This document shows, piece after piece, positions 24,323 to 39,100 of a DNA stretch of 64,000 bases. A program made the translations under genes and the position numbers. Position 1 is the first letter of the stretch, and every line of letters begins with the position of its first letter. This DNA comes from Cyprinodon diabolis (lineage: Eukaryota > Chordata > Actinopteri > Cyprinodontiformes > Cyprinodontidae), in contig CM060068.1 in assembly GCA_030533445.1 (NCBI GenBank), positions 14,289,479 through 14,353,478 on the forward strand, written 5' to 3'. The notes beneath the pieces were generated by a model that searched no databases, was not told the DNA's origin, and saw only the letters and a list, made by a program, of their open reading frames with translations.

Positions 24323-27300
24323 CTGTAAAGAAACGCAACTTCAGATCAGTTATAGAGCTACATTAGACACGCAGCAGAAGCTTCACAGAACAGAAGGCAG
24401 TTAAATTCAATTAAATTCCGTTTATCTCTATAGCTCCAATTCACAACACGTCTTCTCAAGGGACTTTACAGTTCACCAGATCATACAGTCAAATTAATTC
24501 AAAGTTTTCTTATTAAGGAAAACCAGTTGATTGCATCGACTCATTGACTCTGAGAATCCCTCACACTAAGAATGCTTGTAGCGACAGTGGAGAGGAAAAA
24601 CTCCCTTTTAACAGGAAGAAACCTCCAGCAGAACCAGGCTCAGTGTGAGCGGCCATCTGCTGAGGCCCACTGGGGTTCAAGGAGACAGAATCAGAGATAA
24701 AAAAGGCAATTGTTTCCATCCAGGAAACACACAGCCAGACAGACGAGCTCCAGCACATCCAGTCACAGTCAGAGAAACAGGACTACACTGAAAAACAGGC
24801 TGAGCTCCAACATCTATAAACAAAGGTGTTGATGGCAGCAGCACATCTGATATTTCTCTCCAGGATGGCGTCACAGCCAAACAAGTAAAGCTCAGTTTCA
24901 TGCTGAGCTTCACTATCTAGTTTGAACTGACTTATAAAGACAAGAAGATTCTTATTCTTCTGAATTTCTTACATATCAGAATAAAGCAGATCCTTATTAA
25001 AGCCTTCAGTTCAACCAACAGTGACGTGTTATTTGGTTGTATTGCCAACTGGACAATTCCTCCTGCTTCTGTTTCACTTCACTTCATCCAAAAGACTTTT
25101 ATTTTGGAAGAGAAGTCCTCAGGATGAGCAGTGAAGCCTCTTAAAACAAACCAGGTAAAAACCCAATCTGCACTTCCTAATGAACAATGAACATTTTTTT
25201 TTTTTTACGTTTTGTAAATTAAGATTCACTACATAGGATTGTCTGTTTTTACTCATATGTTCTTAAAAATATATATTTTTAGGGAGGCTTTTTGTATTTC
25301 CATTATTTACCTGGCAGTAACAGGGTTACGTGGATGAGTGAGGTGGACCGGGGCTGAAGCGAGCCCTGCCCCCCCATCAGCAGAGGGAAGGAGAGGAACC
25401 ACCTTAGAGGAGGGTTCAATGTCAAGAAGCCCATTAGTAAAGATGCCAGGAGGCTGCATCAGAAGAGGAGAAGCAGACGGGTCAGCCGTTATGCGACATC
25501 GACAACAGCTAGAATGCACAACGATAAATCTACACAAATAAAACTTCTTCTTATCCAAACTATGAACTCACGGCTGCAGCAGGAATGATCCAGCGAGGTG
25601 TGATCAGGGGTTTGGGAGGCTGCACTGGTGGCAGCTGGAAAATAACAAAAGATTCATATTAGGTCGAGCTAAAATAAGTTGGACTCATAGATGCCTGCTC
25701 TGTGCCGCCATCCTTTAAAGAAAAAAAACTGCTTATGAAACACAGGAAAAAAACTAAACTTTGACACTTACTTGAGGGATCGGCTCAGTAAAGTCAATCA
25801 GGTTGTCAGACATCACAGCAGCATTTTGGATTTCAATCTCCTCCGCTTTAACCTGCATGGAAACAACAAACAATTTAAAGGCACACTATGCAACATTTTT
25901 CAGTTAATGTGTTCCATAACGTTTTGGATGATTAAATGAGTCATTTCAGGTTGAACAAAGGTATTCTCGGCCGCCCTGGTGGTCTGTGGGGGAAATACCG
26001 CACTTGTAATTGCAGGAGCCCTCGGCCCGCACCCACAGGCTCAGAAGTCTCGCGAGAGTCGGTCTTGCTTTACAGCGAGAACTGCTACACGCCCCCAGTT
26101 AAAAGCATGCTCGTTGCTAGCACAGTGGCGATCTTTGTGCAGTTATGCTACGTTCACACTGGACGCAGCAAAAGCAGCAAAATCGGATCTGCTGCTTCAT
26201 TTTTGCTGCTTGTACCAGTTCTGACGCGGGCTGAAGCAGCTTTGCTGCTCTGGCTGCGCGTTGGGCGGAGCTACTCTATCCTTTCTCTGCCTTGCAGCTA
26301 TATTTGCTGTGATCAGTGGGAATAAAGTAGTTTTAATATGTTTTTAAGTGAGAAAATACACCTGAAAATGTAAACAGTGCAGTCAGTTCATTCAGATTAT
26401 CATCCTGCCTTCCAATATTTTTTCTGTCTGAGCCGCTCAGACCCCCACATACCAGCAGTGCGCCGACAGTAGGAATCCCTTCATCAGCAGCCTCTGGCCG
26501 GGTCGCCTCCTTGCGGTTCACCGCGGCAGCTGGTAGGTGTTTTTCATCTAAATAATCCAAACTGCAGGCAGCAGCATAATAAAAGCCAACATATTCTGCC
26601 GGCAGATTTCTGCATTTTAAGTTAACTTATGCGTCAATAAACTGTTTAAGAGGAGTGATCATAGCGCTCTGATCATCAGCGCTGTGTCTCTCTCCCTGCC
26701 AGCTCCCAGATCAGCTTCCCTGATTGGTTGACGCGGTGCGTCGAGCAGCGAAAATTCAATTTTTCCATCTCGAGCAGAAGCGCGTTTGCGGCGCGTCAGA
26801 TGCTTAAACGCGCCCGACGCGCTGCTTCAGCTGCTCAGACGCGCTGCGCCTGCTGTTCAAAACGCGCCGTGGGACCTTTTGCTGCGCCTTGACGCGCGTC
26901 AACCATTGACTTTGCATGTAAACTCGCTCCTTCTGTCGCGCCAGCTGCGTCTGGTGTGAACGCAGCATTAGTCATTCGATGCGTTCGCCTGTCTGCTAAG
27001 CTCAAAACAACCGCGCCTGGCTTGACGGAGAAACCAGGAGAACAGCTGTGCATATTTACGACAGTGCACTTTTACTTTCTTCCTCTGGGGGGAAAATCAA
27101 CACCGGTTGCATAGTGTACCTTTAACAGAACATCAAACAGACACGTCTATAACCTGATTTATATTCCTATCAGATTTCATTTTAACTTTTTATTTATGAG
27201 ACTAAAGAAAAAGATAAAAAGGCGTATGTAATAAAGCAGTATAATTTAACGGCACCTCAATGTGGTGACAAGATAAACAAAGTTCCTGTTCAGCAGTGTT

Positions 27301-30300
27301 TGTCACAGTTTTAGCTGTTAAGGTACAAAATTATTTCTGAGTATAGTTTTAGACAAATTTTGGTTGTTTTTTTCTTGCAGTTATTTCCCGATTTCTAAAG
27401 GTCAAAACACATCTTCCTGAAGGAAATGCTTTATTGTTTTTCCCATTTGGAAATAATAAGAGAAACTAATAAATGTCACTCTGGTTTCAGATGGTTTATT
27501 TCAATGTTCATACTTCAGAAATGATACAGTGAAATATCATTTTCTTTCCTGCTTTTACCACAAATGTCAATAATTGAAAGCCAACAGCTGTTTTCATGTG
27601 TTAGATTGACAGGATTTTAAATGAGATCAAGTTACCTTTGGTGCCAAGCCTTCAATGACGGTGGGAATATTGGGAACAGTGGGAATCAAGTCCTCTGCCA
27701 ACCTCTCAGCACTGAAGAAGGAAACGAGGTTGGAAAGGTAAACCTCACTGTGTATATTCTAAGATTTCAGGAGCAATTAGAAAACATATCTCACATGCTA
27801 ACAATAGCAACTACACTGACATAATTGACAGAGTTGTTGATATTTAATTAAACCCCTAAAATTAATCCAGGTAAACAGGCTGGAGGTTAAACTGCACCAT
27901 TTGGAGACTGAATGATCGAGCATGCATGCGTCTGTTCTTTTGCTCCGCCATCAGTATCCGGGCAGAAATCATATGACAAACAAGAGCAGTACTCAAACAA
28001 ACCAGCAGGTGTCAGCACAGACCGCAGACAAGATTGTGGATTAAGGCTGGGATGTTGTTTGGCTCTGATGAGCTTAAAAAAAAACATTATTTGGTACAAA
28101 TGCAAAAAAAAAAAAAAAAAAATGGATTTTCTTATTTCAAAAGGAAATCATCAGCTATTCATTCATAACCAGTCTCTGGCGTGCTTTCAACTCCTTTTGG
28201 AGTGATGTTTTTATTGAAGCCTCTAAGGATTTCAAATCAAAATTGACTCATTTTTCCTGTTAATCTGAGTAGAGTCCAGAATGGATAATTTATTAGATGG
28301 ATGGATTAACAAAAAACAGATGGAAGAAAGCATGAAATGGAAAAACAACATATGGACAGATGGTAAAATGGATGAAGGGATGGATGGATAGACCAATGAA
28401 TAAATGGATGGTAAAACTGATGAGACATGCTTAAAAAAAATGAAAGATGGCTGGTTAAGTGATTTAGAAACAGAAGTGGGAAATACAAATTATTTGAATC
28501 AAGTTAATTGTTTCGAGCTTAAACACTAATCAGTGATCCAACACAAAGCTAAAGCAGACATCCTCTGAGGCTGCTTGTTTGGCTCCTCAGTTCTCCCTGT
28601 TCTTACATGTTCCCTCTACCTATAGAGCAAATGTAACGGCGGCTACACTGAGAACGAGACATAGAAAGAGAAGAACAAGAAACAGAAAAACCTCAAAGAA
28701 ATGAAACCCAAACCAGCTTCCCAGAGACAAACATACAGACCTGGCAGCTGCAGACGAGACCAGAGAGGCTGGCTTCAGCAGCTCCCAGGAGTCTTGGGGG
28801 TCCAGTTGGCTGCTGACAGAAAGAGACAAGTTACTTCCCATTCGGCCCGCACGCAACTTCAACCTGGCAAACAGACAAACACCATTGTTGCAGTGAGCCA
28901 CGCTGTGTGGCAAGTTTTGGTGTTTTAACCAAAAGAAACAACAAAACTGTTTTATAACTCCCTTTCCTCCTGTAAGGAAATATAACACATTGTTTAGAAA
29001 ACATCTAAAATAGTCAATTAAACATCAAATAAGATAATTTTACCAATAGTATGTTGGCAAACATACAGTATAAATATCGTCTTCAACTTATATTTGTAAT
29101 TTATTAACTTACAAAGGAGCTTTTAGGCCAAAATGAATAACTAATACCTATACCTATAACACACACACACAGCTGGTTTCCTAATCAGTTTGTACATTTC
29201 AGAACACACCAAAGGAAAACTTTCCACAATATGAGAGAAACCTTTTTAGTTTCTGATTCTAAGAGTCTAAATGAGAAGTTTTAGGAGTGTGAACTGAGCT
29301 TGGCATAAATCTGTGAGCTTTACCGGGAATCTTCATGAATATTTAGGAGGTTAATCTGTTCTAGTAACAAAAATGTGGAGATTGGCTGAGAATGCGGTGA
29401 ATGACTCAGCATCTGACTCGAAAGAATAAAGGAGAGTAGGAGCTTCAATCAAGACCAAAAATACAGAAACAAATAACACAAGCCAGAATTTTTATATACA
29501 AAGAAAGCTCTACACCTTCAGAAGGAAGTTTCTACTTCTTTCTAATCAGCCCATGTCTTCACTAACATTGATGTACTTAAATTACATTATGAGCTCAGTT
29601 TACACATTCCACAAGACAGTACTGGTTTGATGAGAAAAACATGTTTGCTATGTATCAAAGCAATCTGAAAAAAAGATGTTTTGCATTCAGATATCAGTAG
29701 CTTTCCCTTCACTGCAACAACCACAGAGCTGTTAGTAGTTTTTCTATAAACACCTCCCTTTACCTGACTTTCAACACTAAGGTTTAAACGTATGATGATA
29801 ACATTATGAATGAGATAATATGGTTAACTGTCTCAAAGTGTATTAATTTCCATCGTGTTTTACCCATATATGAAAGGTTAGTCTTCAAATTGTATTTTTT
29901 ATTAAGACATGATAAAAACTATGGGAGTGGTATTAGTAGTGTCCTCTAGATACTTAAACAGAGAAAAAGTTAAGGCCATCTACAAATGAGAATTTACTGT
30001 GAAGCTTTGTGTATTATTTTGCCTATCTGTATGTCAGATATTGGAAAAAAGCTTAACATTAAATATTAAAACATCAGTTTTAGTTGTCAGAAAGTCACCT
30101 CCGCTTGAACCGGCTGAACCAAATTAGCAGGAGATCTCCAATTTATAGGAAAACCCATATTTCTTCTAAAAGTTCATAACCACATTGGAAATGTCTTTTT
30201 TTAAGTTTTCAAAATACATCTGTAAATTCTAAGAGTAAAAATGCACTTTTCTACAAAGCTCTTTTTACAATCCAAAATAGCAGTAGTATTCTGCTGCATC

Positions 30301-33140
30301 TGTTAATCATTCAGCACATTTTTAGAATACTTTCATGTTTTCTGATAATGTTCTTATCTGAAGTGGTGAAAAACGTCCTCATTGTGTCTTTAATGAAACA
30401 CATACTTTGCAGAGGCCTCCTGTAAGTTACAGTTCTTGTCAGCAGCCATGGTAACAGGTTCCTCCAGGTGTCCCTGCATAGAAAAAGTCAGATGAACATT
30501 AATAAAAGCAATGAAAGAACCAGGACAACGGAGAAGGGCTGCCACTAACGACAGCGATCTTCCAGGTCAAATCAATCAACTCATTTTTTTTTATATAATC
30601 CATTAAAGTACTACATTTTTCCAAAAATGAAACCCTTTTACATGCACTTTTTTGTCTGTACATATAGAGATCTACTTATTAAAGGTGATTAAACAGGACA
30701 AATGGAAAAATGGAAGTAGTATAGGTACATTAGAGTTTGTGCTCGAACTTCTTCATTGCCTGTCATTTTGACTGAAAATGTAAAAAACATCCATCATAAT
30801 CTATTTTCACTTGTAAACTTATTTTATTTTTAATTATCATAATTATAATTAGCTAAAGCATTTATCTTCATAAATCTTTACTGAAATCCAGTCCCGACAA
30901 ACTGAACAGAGAATCCAAACCAACCACATCAATGCATGTAGCTTTTTCACTGTGGGAGAAAAAAGCAGTCTCAGAGCTTCCTACTGCTCCGCATGGAGTT
31001 AATTTGCACACCTACTTCTCTGTAATAAAATTTTTTTAAGTTGTGGAGGCTGAATCCATGACACTGAAATTACAAGCATCGCTTCTGGGTAAATTTCCCC
31101 AGAGGAGGTGAGCAGAAGTTGGTAAGATGAGGGTTTTCCTGACCAGAAAGAGTTTGCTTCAACGGGAGTAATTAATATTATGTGGGGGCCTAGTGGTTAG
31201 GGCATAGAGCCTGGAATCATGAGGTTCTGAGTTTGAGCCCCACTCCCACAGACTGCCACTCTGGCTCTCTGAGCAAGACCCTTAACCCCACACTGCTCCC
31301 CAGGCGCCGCACAATGGAAGCCTACTGTTCCCCAAGGGGATGGGTTAAATGTAGTGAGTTAATTTTGTTGTTCTGTACCTGTGACAGTGTAATGACAAGA
31401 AAAGCTGGGGAAAAATAAATACATTTAAATATATATATATTTATGCCACCACGTGGTAAGGTTATGAATTACCATCTGATGGCTTTTAGATTTTTTCATC
31501 ATCTTCAAAAAAAAAAAAAAAAAAAAGTTAAAAAAAATGAAAATGCTCTTTTAACACGACCCCTGAGGCGCAGGGTTAATAGATTTACTCAGGAAAACTG
31601 CAGACAGACAACATGTCTGACTCTAAGGAGAACTTGTGCCATATAAAAAAAAACTATGGCGGCTCTCTCTCTATTGTTGCCTCATGAGTAACCCTCTGGC
31701 TGTCATCTTGTCAAATCTTAATCATGCACAGCACTTTGTGACAAAACCTTACTGAAATATCTGAATAATTAAATTAAGATTAAAGATTCCTCACACAGAA
31801 CAATTCAGGGGGGGGAGGATTTGAGCTCTAACTCATGTTAAAAACTTTAAACATTTAGGAAATACATTAAAGTTTTCTTTGTTTTTATAGATCATCCAGT
31901 GTGTATAAGCTAAGGAAGGCTGTAATAAAACAAGTCAATTTTATCAGTATGACATGTTAGCATTTTTTTTTTTTTAAATCTCAGTCTGTAGCTCCACTGA
32001 AATACTTTGAGAGGAAAAAAAAAAAGATACATTTCAGACAGACATTGGTTCCTGATACTTTATCAGAAAATTTACCTTTTTTAAGATAAACTTTATTCAT
32101 GTTTAGTAAAAAGCAGAATGGACCATCTTATTAACAGACTTAGGTTTGACAAAGGTTGGTCTACATCTGAACACCAACTAACTGCAAAACCTTTTCTGGT
32201 TTGGATATAGTCAGGTTCTGTTACTACTGGGTCTGCTGAATTAAGTTTTCCCACAGCCAATATAATAATCTTTAATGCTAATAATAATAATGAATTTTAT
32301 TTATAACACACTTTACATTTGACTTCAAATCTCAAAGTGCTACATTTAAAAAAGGGAAAATTAAAACAAGTTTAAAAGACCATGACACTAAAAACAGAGT
32401 AAAAAGACAATCATTAAAATCAATACATTAAAAGGCATACGTAGCCTATTAAAAAATCTAAAATCAACAATTGTAAGCATTTCTAAAAAGGAAAGTTTTT
32501 AGTCCTTTCTTAAAACAATCCACCGTCTGTGGGGCCCTAAGATGGTCTGGGAGGGCATTCCACAGACGGGGAGCTGCGGCTTCGAAGGCCCTATCGCCCA
32601 TTGTTTTTAGCCGTGTCCTGGGTGGGGCCAGACGGTGCTGTTGGCCTGACCGGGTCCGGTTAGAGGTGTGTGGTGTGATCAGTTCAGTGAGATACGTAAT
32701 GCTTTCCGTTTCCACCTTATCAACTGCTCTGAATTCTCATTCTCACCTTCAGTACAGCAGCTTCCACTTGAGCTTTCAGGATGTTGCTCTTGAGATCCTC
32801 TGGGATGCGCAACGGAGTGACGACCGGGCTATTTCCTGCACTGTTCAGGCCATATTTCTCTATGAGCTTCACCACATTGTCCTAGAAAAATGAGAATCAG
32901 TTCTCAGATCACAGAAGTCTCGAAATTCCTCAGTATTAGCAGGACTGGAGCTTCACCTGGTTGTTCATGGCCACATTAACGTTGATATTATTTCTTGGAG
33001 TAACAGGGGGTGGAATGCTCTCTAACTCCAGCTGCTTTAAACGAGCTGCTGCTTCTGAAGAGACATCAGCAAAAAATATTAGATTTCATTTACTAAATAA
33101 TAAAGAACTTTCAAAACATCAAAACAAGGAGAACAAATAC

Positions 33141-33173
<33 letters not shown>

Positions 33174-36100
33174 TAGACTTTTTGTCATTTTGTATACACA
33201 GGGATTTTATATAAATTTCACTTAGTACAGCTTTTCAGACAGTAAATGAACATTTCCTTTCTATAAAGTGCAGCAGTAATCAGATTTAAACATCATGGGA
33301 GAAAAAAAAAAACATGGTGCAAAAAACCTATTGTTATTGCAGTTTAGAGCACTAATATATATGGCGCAAATATGCAGTTTTTAGTTTAAAATGCTTCTTT
33401 AAAATATGAATCCTTCTTTGTTTATGTGTGTTTGTGAATATTAACCAGTCTTTTTCTGCTATGTGCTTTCTGTACTTTATTTTTTTTTATATGGTCCGCT
33501 CTCGCTTGATGCTGAGGATAAACTGCCTTCATATGTACTTTTACTGAAGAATAAAAGTGCATATATCTTAAGTTAACACCTTCTGACTAAAACAAATTTG
33601 TCTTCATAGGACATTCATATATTTGCAGACCAAGTCCAGTTTGTAGAACAGCTTTTCAAGTCTTACCAGCGAGGCTGAGTGGGTCTTCAGCTGGTAGACT
33701 AGCAGCAGCATAAGCAGCACACGGTCTGACCTCTTCAGCTGCTGAGATGCTAGGAACAGCGGGTGCTCTAAGGACATCGTCGATGCTCGTCTCCATCAGA
33801 TCAGGACTGACCGGCAAGCTGCAGATACAAGGACAGGGAAAGAAAGGGGGAAGATCTAAAGGACATGCCATATCTTTTTCTTTTTCAATCAATAACTTAA
33901 GGACAAAAAATAATTTCTGACAATAACCCAAAATTCAAAATGCTTACCTCTGTTATCCACAATAAACTCAGCAGTGATGGCGAAAGTGCTCCAATTTTTA
34001 AAAAACTTTACATGCAAAAATGACCGCAACATCCCCAAAAACAAAATTCTCAAAACAATACTGGAAGCATAGCATTAAGCTCCTGCAAAAACCATGTGAG
34101 GAACCTAAGTCGCTGTGTGGACACAGACATTTAAGTCAAGCAATAACTTCTAAGAAGGGAAAAAAATGAAGCAATATTCCCTGAATTATAGGAGCTTGAA
34201 GCAAAACATTTATTACACAGATTTTGTTTCTGGCATGTACCTCATATTCCTGTTGCCTGGAGATAAAACTTAGACTATGAAACATATTACTGTGCCGTGT
34301 CCAGAGAGGACAGGAGTCAAAGGATAACAAATGCATTGTGTATGTAGAAATACTCCAGCAGCAGACAAAGATCTATGTGAAAAATAAAAAGTTAACAATA
34401 AAAAATAAGCGAAATGAAATAGAACATAGTTCCTATTATAAGTATTACCAACCCATGTTATCATGCACTAACCACAGGTTTTACTGGGATATTTTGTGAA
34501 ATTAAATGATTCATGGTTTTACACCTAATTAGGCCACAAATGTTCAGTGTAGCCTTGATCTATAACCTTCTTATTTTTCTTCTCACATGCTTGAATAAAA
34601 CAGGTTTTTAAGGATCTATGGTTCCACATATCAGGCTTAACAGAAGGAGTGGCTAGCAGCTCTATAGACTGTCATAAGAAAACCCACATGTTAGAAAGTG
34701 CTCTCACTAAAGAGACCAAAAGGGACCATACATCACCTTAATAGACCATCCCCACTGTCAAACATGGTGGTAGAAGTGTTATTCTAGGGGGGTGTAGCAA
34801 AAACAGGAAAGTAGGTCAGAGGTGATGAGGAGCAGGAGGAGTTTAAGAGGCCAATCATGGAAGGACCTGAGTCTGAGTGGAGCATCATCTGCCAGCTGGA
34901 CGACAGCAACCATAGAGCAAGAGATACGACCACATGCTTCAGATCCAAGCTAGCTCATGTCATAGAGTCTGTTGGTCCACATCTGAATATAATTAGAGAT
35001 TTGATTAATTTAGCCGATACACACCTGATGATCTCCAGACTGTGACTCAGGAGGTATGGGCCTTTACTGTAGGCAGTGGGTTTGCTAGTTTGGTCCCACT
35101 ATGTCCGTCTTACTTATGTTATTGGGCGAGAGACATCTCTACACCAACCACTGTCACTGTACAGTAGCACCCATTCAAAATGGCCCTTCCTTGTCAAACG
35201 GCAGCCAAATGTCAGCCCATTTTCCCTGCAACTCCCAGCAAAATCCCCTCCAAACTACAGCAACTGGCCTTCTCCTGGGTGTGCATATTTTTTTATTCTG
35301 AATCCATCCTTTCACTGAATTACAGGATCTGACCAGGAGATAACGTTTCTCTTCAGTACTTTATGTCCACAAATCATGACAGAAAGAATATTCTAGTACA
35401 AAGATTGATGTTTAAAAAGGAATTGTAGGGGACCAGCCAAGGGCCCATGAAGGGAAGTGGGGAAATGCTGAATGGCTACTACTGTATGAAATGGCGAACG
35501 ACCAAATGTGAAGCACTTTGGAGTTCTTGAACTTTCCTTTGGCTTTTTTTTGCAAATTGGAACAGGGTAATTTCAATGTCTAGGTGCGCCCAGCGCGTCG
35601 AGATACTTAAAAAGTTTTCCAGCTCTGATGGCAGTTAACTGAACTAAGGGGGATGAATAAAAACCCTCGTCCTAATTCTCACTTTATCAAAACTGTAGAA
35701 AACCATTTATCCTTCCATTTCCCATTTACAGTTGAACACTAGTTTAAGTTGGTCTGTCACAAAATGCCCAAAATTTTATAAAAATAAAATAAAGAAACGC
35801 TGATGGTTGTGAGGGTGACATCCTCCTTTCTGCTGCAAAGAAAAAAAGCTAATTTCACAACAAAAGGAACAACTTCAAGCACTTCAAGATATTCATTAAT
35901 CCCAAAAAAAATAAATAAAAATGCACCTCTATGAAGTCAAGAAAAAATCTGTTTGAATACATTTTTTATTCTTTGAAATTATTTTAAATCAGTAAAAAGA
36001 CAGAAAATTTGGTCGCAGTAATGAAAACAGTTCTTCGTACTAATACTGCTAAATTGCCTTCATTTTTTTTGTGCAACAAATAATCAGACATATTGTGAAA

Positions 36101-39100
36101 CCCTTAAATAATTTTTTTTTTTCCTACCAAGGTTATTTTTTGCAAATAAATTGCACTAATACAAGGTAATTTGCATTAACATATGATTCAGTGGAATAAA
36201 TATAAATTGCATTGTGGCATAAGTTGGATGAGAAGGCACTTTATCTTAGAAGAAGGCATGTTGTCCAGGCTTAACACTGGAAGGACAGTCAGGCAGAAGA
36301 TAAACATCTTCCTACATTTCTATCAGTGAGGATATGGACCGCGTTGGGAATTTCTGGAATGTACCTCTGACAGAGGGAATGTGGCTTTGTTGAACACAGA
36401 TGAGAGGAAAGTAATGACTTCTAATCTGACTCCCGATTACAACAAAACAATGCAATGCAATGAAATGCAGGAACAAATAAAAATGACAAGAGTTAGGGAA
36501 AAAAACACTTTCTGGAAATAAAAGTCTTACTACTGCATGTTATGTTTTAATTAAAGAATAAAAAAACTGACAATGAAATAGAAGAGATTGCCAAACACAG
36601 TTAGGGACTGTCTGATAATTGTTTCCCAGACAGTCGGGACTGAAATAAAATTCTTGAGCCTCACATTGATACCATCGGACTCCAGCATGATGATTTCATT
36701 ATGAGGTTGGGAAGAAAGGTTGTGGAAATGAAAGAAGGAAACTTAGGGAAGTAGGAAAGGGAAGGATATCAGAAACGGAAATGACAGAATCGAAACTGCC
36801 ACATTAAAGAAATGAAGGTTGAAGACAGATTGAGCCATTAGGACATGGAGGGAAGTCAATGTTTCACCCCATCAGTCCTTATATGCAGCGTCACCAAAAA
36901 GGCTCCTTCATAAATACAAGCAACTTTTTAGATGGAAAGTCCCTTCGACGCAGGGCCACTTTCGTCTTTAAGTGGGTTAGAAAGTCATCAGAATGCAAAC
37001 AGAGTGTTCTCAGTTGGCCGCATGAGTCCAGCTCCTGGTTTTGTGTTTTGATGAAACAGAGGCAGGAGGGATGGGTGGATGTTTGGAGGGAAGGATGAAC
37101 GGAGGGAGATGGAGACCTGACAAAACATGTGGAAAGAAGCAGTGAAGGACAAGCGAACAAAAAAAAAAAAAGGGAGTGAATATAAAAAAATATACAATGA
37201 GTGAGTGACAGTGGTCTAAGGGTTAGCAACGACGGAAAAATCAGGGAGGGAGAAAAAAATTAAGAGAGAAGCCGAAAATGATCAGAAGAGTGTTAAATTG
37301 CTTTTGAATTATTTGGTAATATTTTCCCCTTATTTAAAAATAACACTTTTTTGCATGCGTGTTAAACAACAATGACATTTCTAGCAGTATAAACATAGCA
37401 AATAAGCCGTGAAACTTTTGTAACAGCTTCCTTTCTCCTAAATTTCCTTTTTCTATATCTGTTTCTGTCTCCTTCAACCCCAGTCAGCCTCAGAAAAAGC
37501 AAGGTTCTGTTGGAGGTTTCTTCCTGTTTAAACAGAGTTTTCCTCTCCACTGTTGCTACAAGCATGCGTGGTGTGAGGGACTGCCTTCTAGTCAATGCAA
37601 TCAGCTGGTTTTCCTTATATGAAAAACTTTAAATCAGTGACTGTGTGATCTGGTTGAATTGTCTCTCTAAAGTGCCTTGAGATGACACGTGTTGTGAATT
37701 GGAGCTATAGAAATAAACTGAATAAATTGAATTGTATTAAATGTTATATGGCGTGCCCTCAGTCAGTTAAGTGATTTTATAGAATTTACACAACTTTCTG
37801 TTGGTTTCACCCTTCAATAATTACCCACCATCTAATCTAAAGTCTATTGAATGGACTACAGTCATAGTTTAAATGGTCGTTAATGATTTGATGGTACAAG
37901 AAACCATGAACTAACTAAAAAAATGAAATAATTAAAAGATTTTAAGCAAACCCAATGTTTAAATTCTACTCAAACTTCATAAAAAATCTATATAATATTA
38001 AAATTATGTTGTTATTCCATGTTTTAATATAATTATGAACTGCTTATTAATAATTTGGCCCAGGTATACAGGAAACTGAAACTGACTGCAGTGCTCAGAT
38101 TTTCCCTAATCAGATCTAAGTGGTTAACTGTGTTGAATAGTTTTCATCCCACAGAGACCAAAGGAGACTGAAAAATCCCACTTTTTTAGATTTTTGAATG
38201 CAACAAAAAACAAAACAATGTTTGGTACTTTTTATTGGAGTTTAGCCAAAGGTTAGATCTTATTCTATGATACCAAAAACTATTTTAATCCTAATGATCC
38301 ATCTCTACCAAACACCCTCAGCTCATTATTTTATGCACAACATTGATACTTTGAATTAAAACTGAGTTTTGGTGAACAATGTGTTTGAGCGTCATATTTA
38401 TTTCCAATCAAACAGGTATAATCATATTAAAAAGAAACTTCAAACTCCCTGCAGCTCAATTTAATTTTGAAATCAGACATCCAGGCTCCTGAATTTATTT
38501 TATTTAGGATTTGAGGAGCCTTACAGGTTGAGAGATATTAAGTGATGATGACTTGTGATGATTAATGATATAAAATGACCAATAAAAAATGAACACTATA
38601 CTTTCTAACTGTGCTGCACTGTGCTGTACTGACATAAATGGTTTATTTTTATGGATCCTAAAAAGACTTAGCTTCCAGCACATTATTTAGAAACAAAAGC
38701 CAAGTTCTTTGTTCCTCCATGGGTGGAAAGAAAGATGTAAACTCGGAATTATGTGGTTAACGATACCAGAAGTCACATCTATTATAACTGGGTCTTCATT
38801 CACCAAGTGATTAAAGGCGAACATTAAGTTTAAAAGGATGCTGGTCAAGCAGTAACTGATGACAAGACGCTTCTTTGATTATCTTTCAATGACCTTCATA
38901 TTCTCATAAGTGTACGTTAAAGCAAATAGATAAATTCTAATCAACAGTATGGGCTTTATTTAAGCCCATCATACACTAGAAAAAACTTTCTATACAAGTG
39001 AGCTTTTTAAATTAGACGACTACAGCCATTTTTTTTTTAAATAACTTCAAAGGAAATGGTTATACAATCAAAATAAAAAAAGCGATCAGAAATTTTTTTG

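Noticed and set aside
25936..26325. 129- and 81-codon plus-strand frames
   Set aside because: They span the boundary of the nested MITEs; no family signal and unlike coding sequence.
28620..28988. 122-codon minus-strand frame with a hydrophobic C-terminus, lying between two epb41l5 exons
   Set aside because: The flanking exons (30406-30473 and 27636-27711) join in frame without it, and the protein resembles nothing I know.
34740..35330. Possible Tc1 fragment and a 66-80 codon frame
   Set aside because: A single KHGGG-like motif without neighbouring catalytic blocks; the frame lacks any family resemblance.
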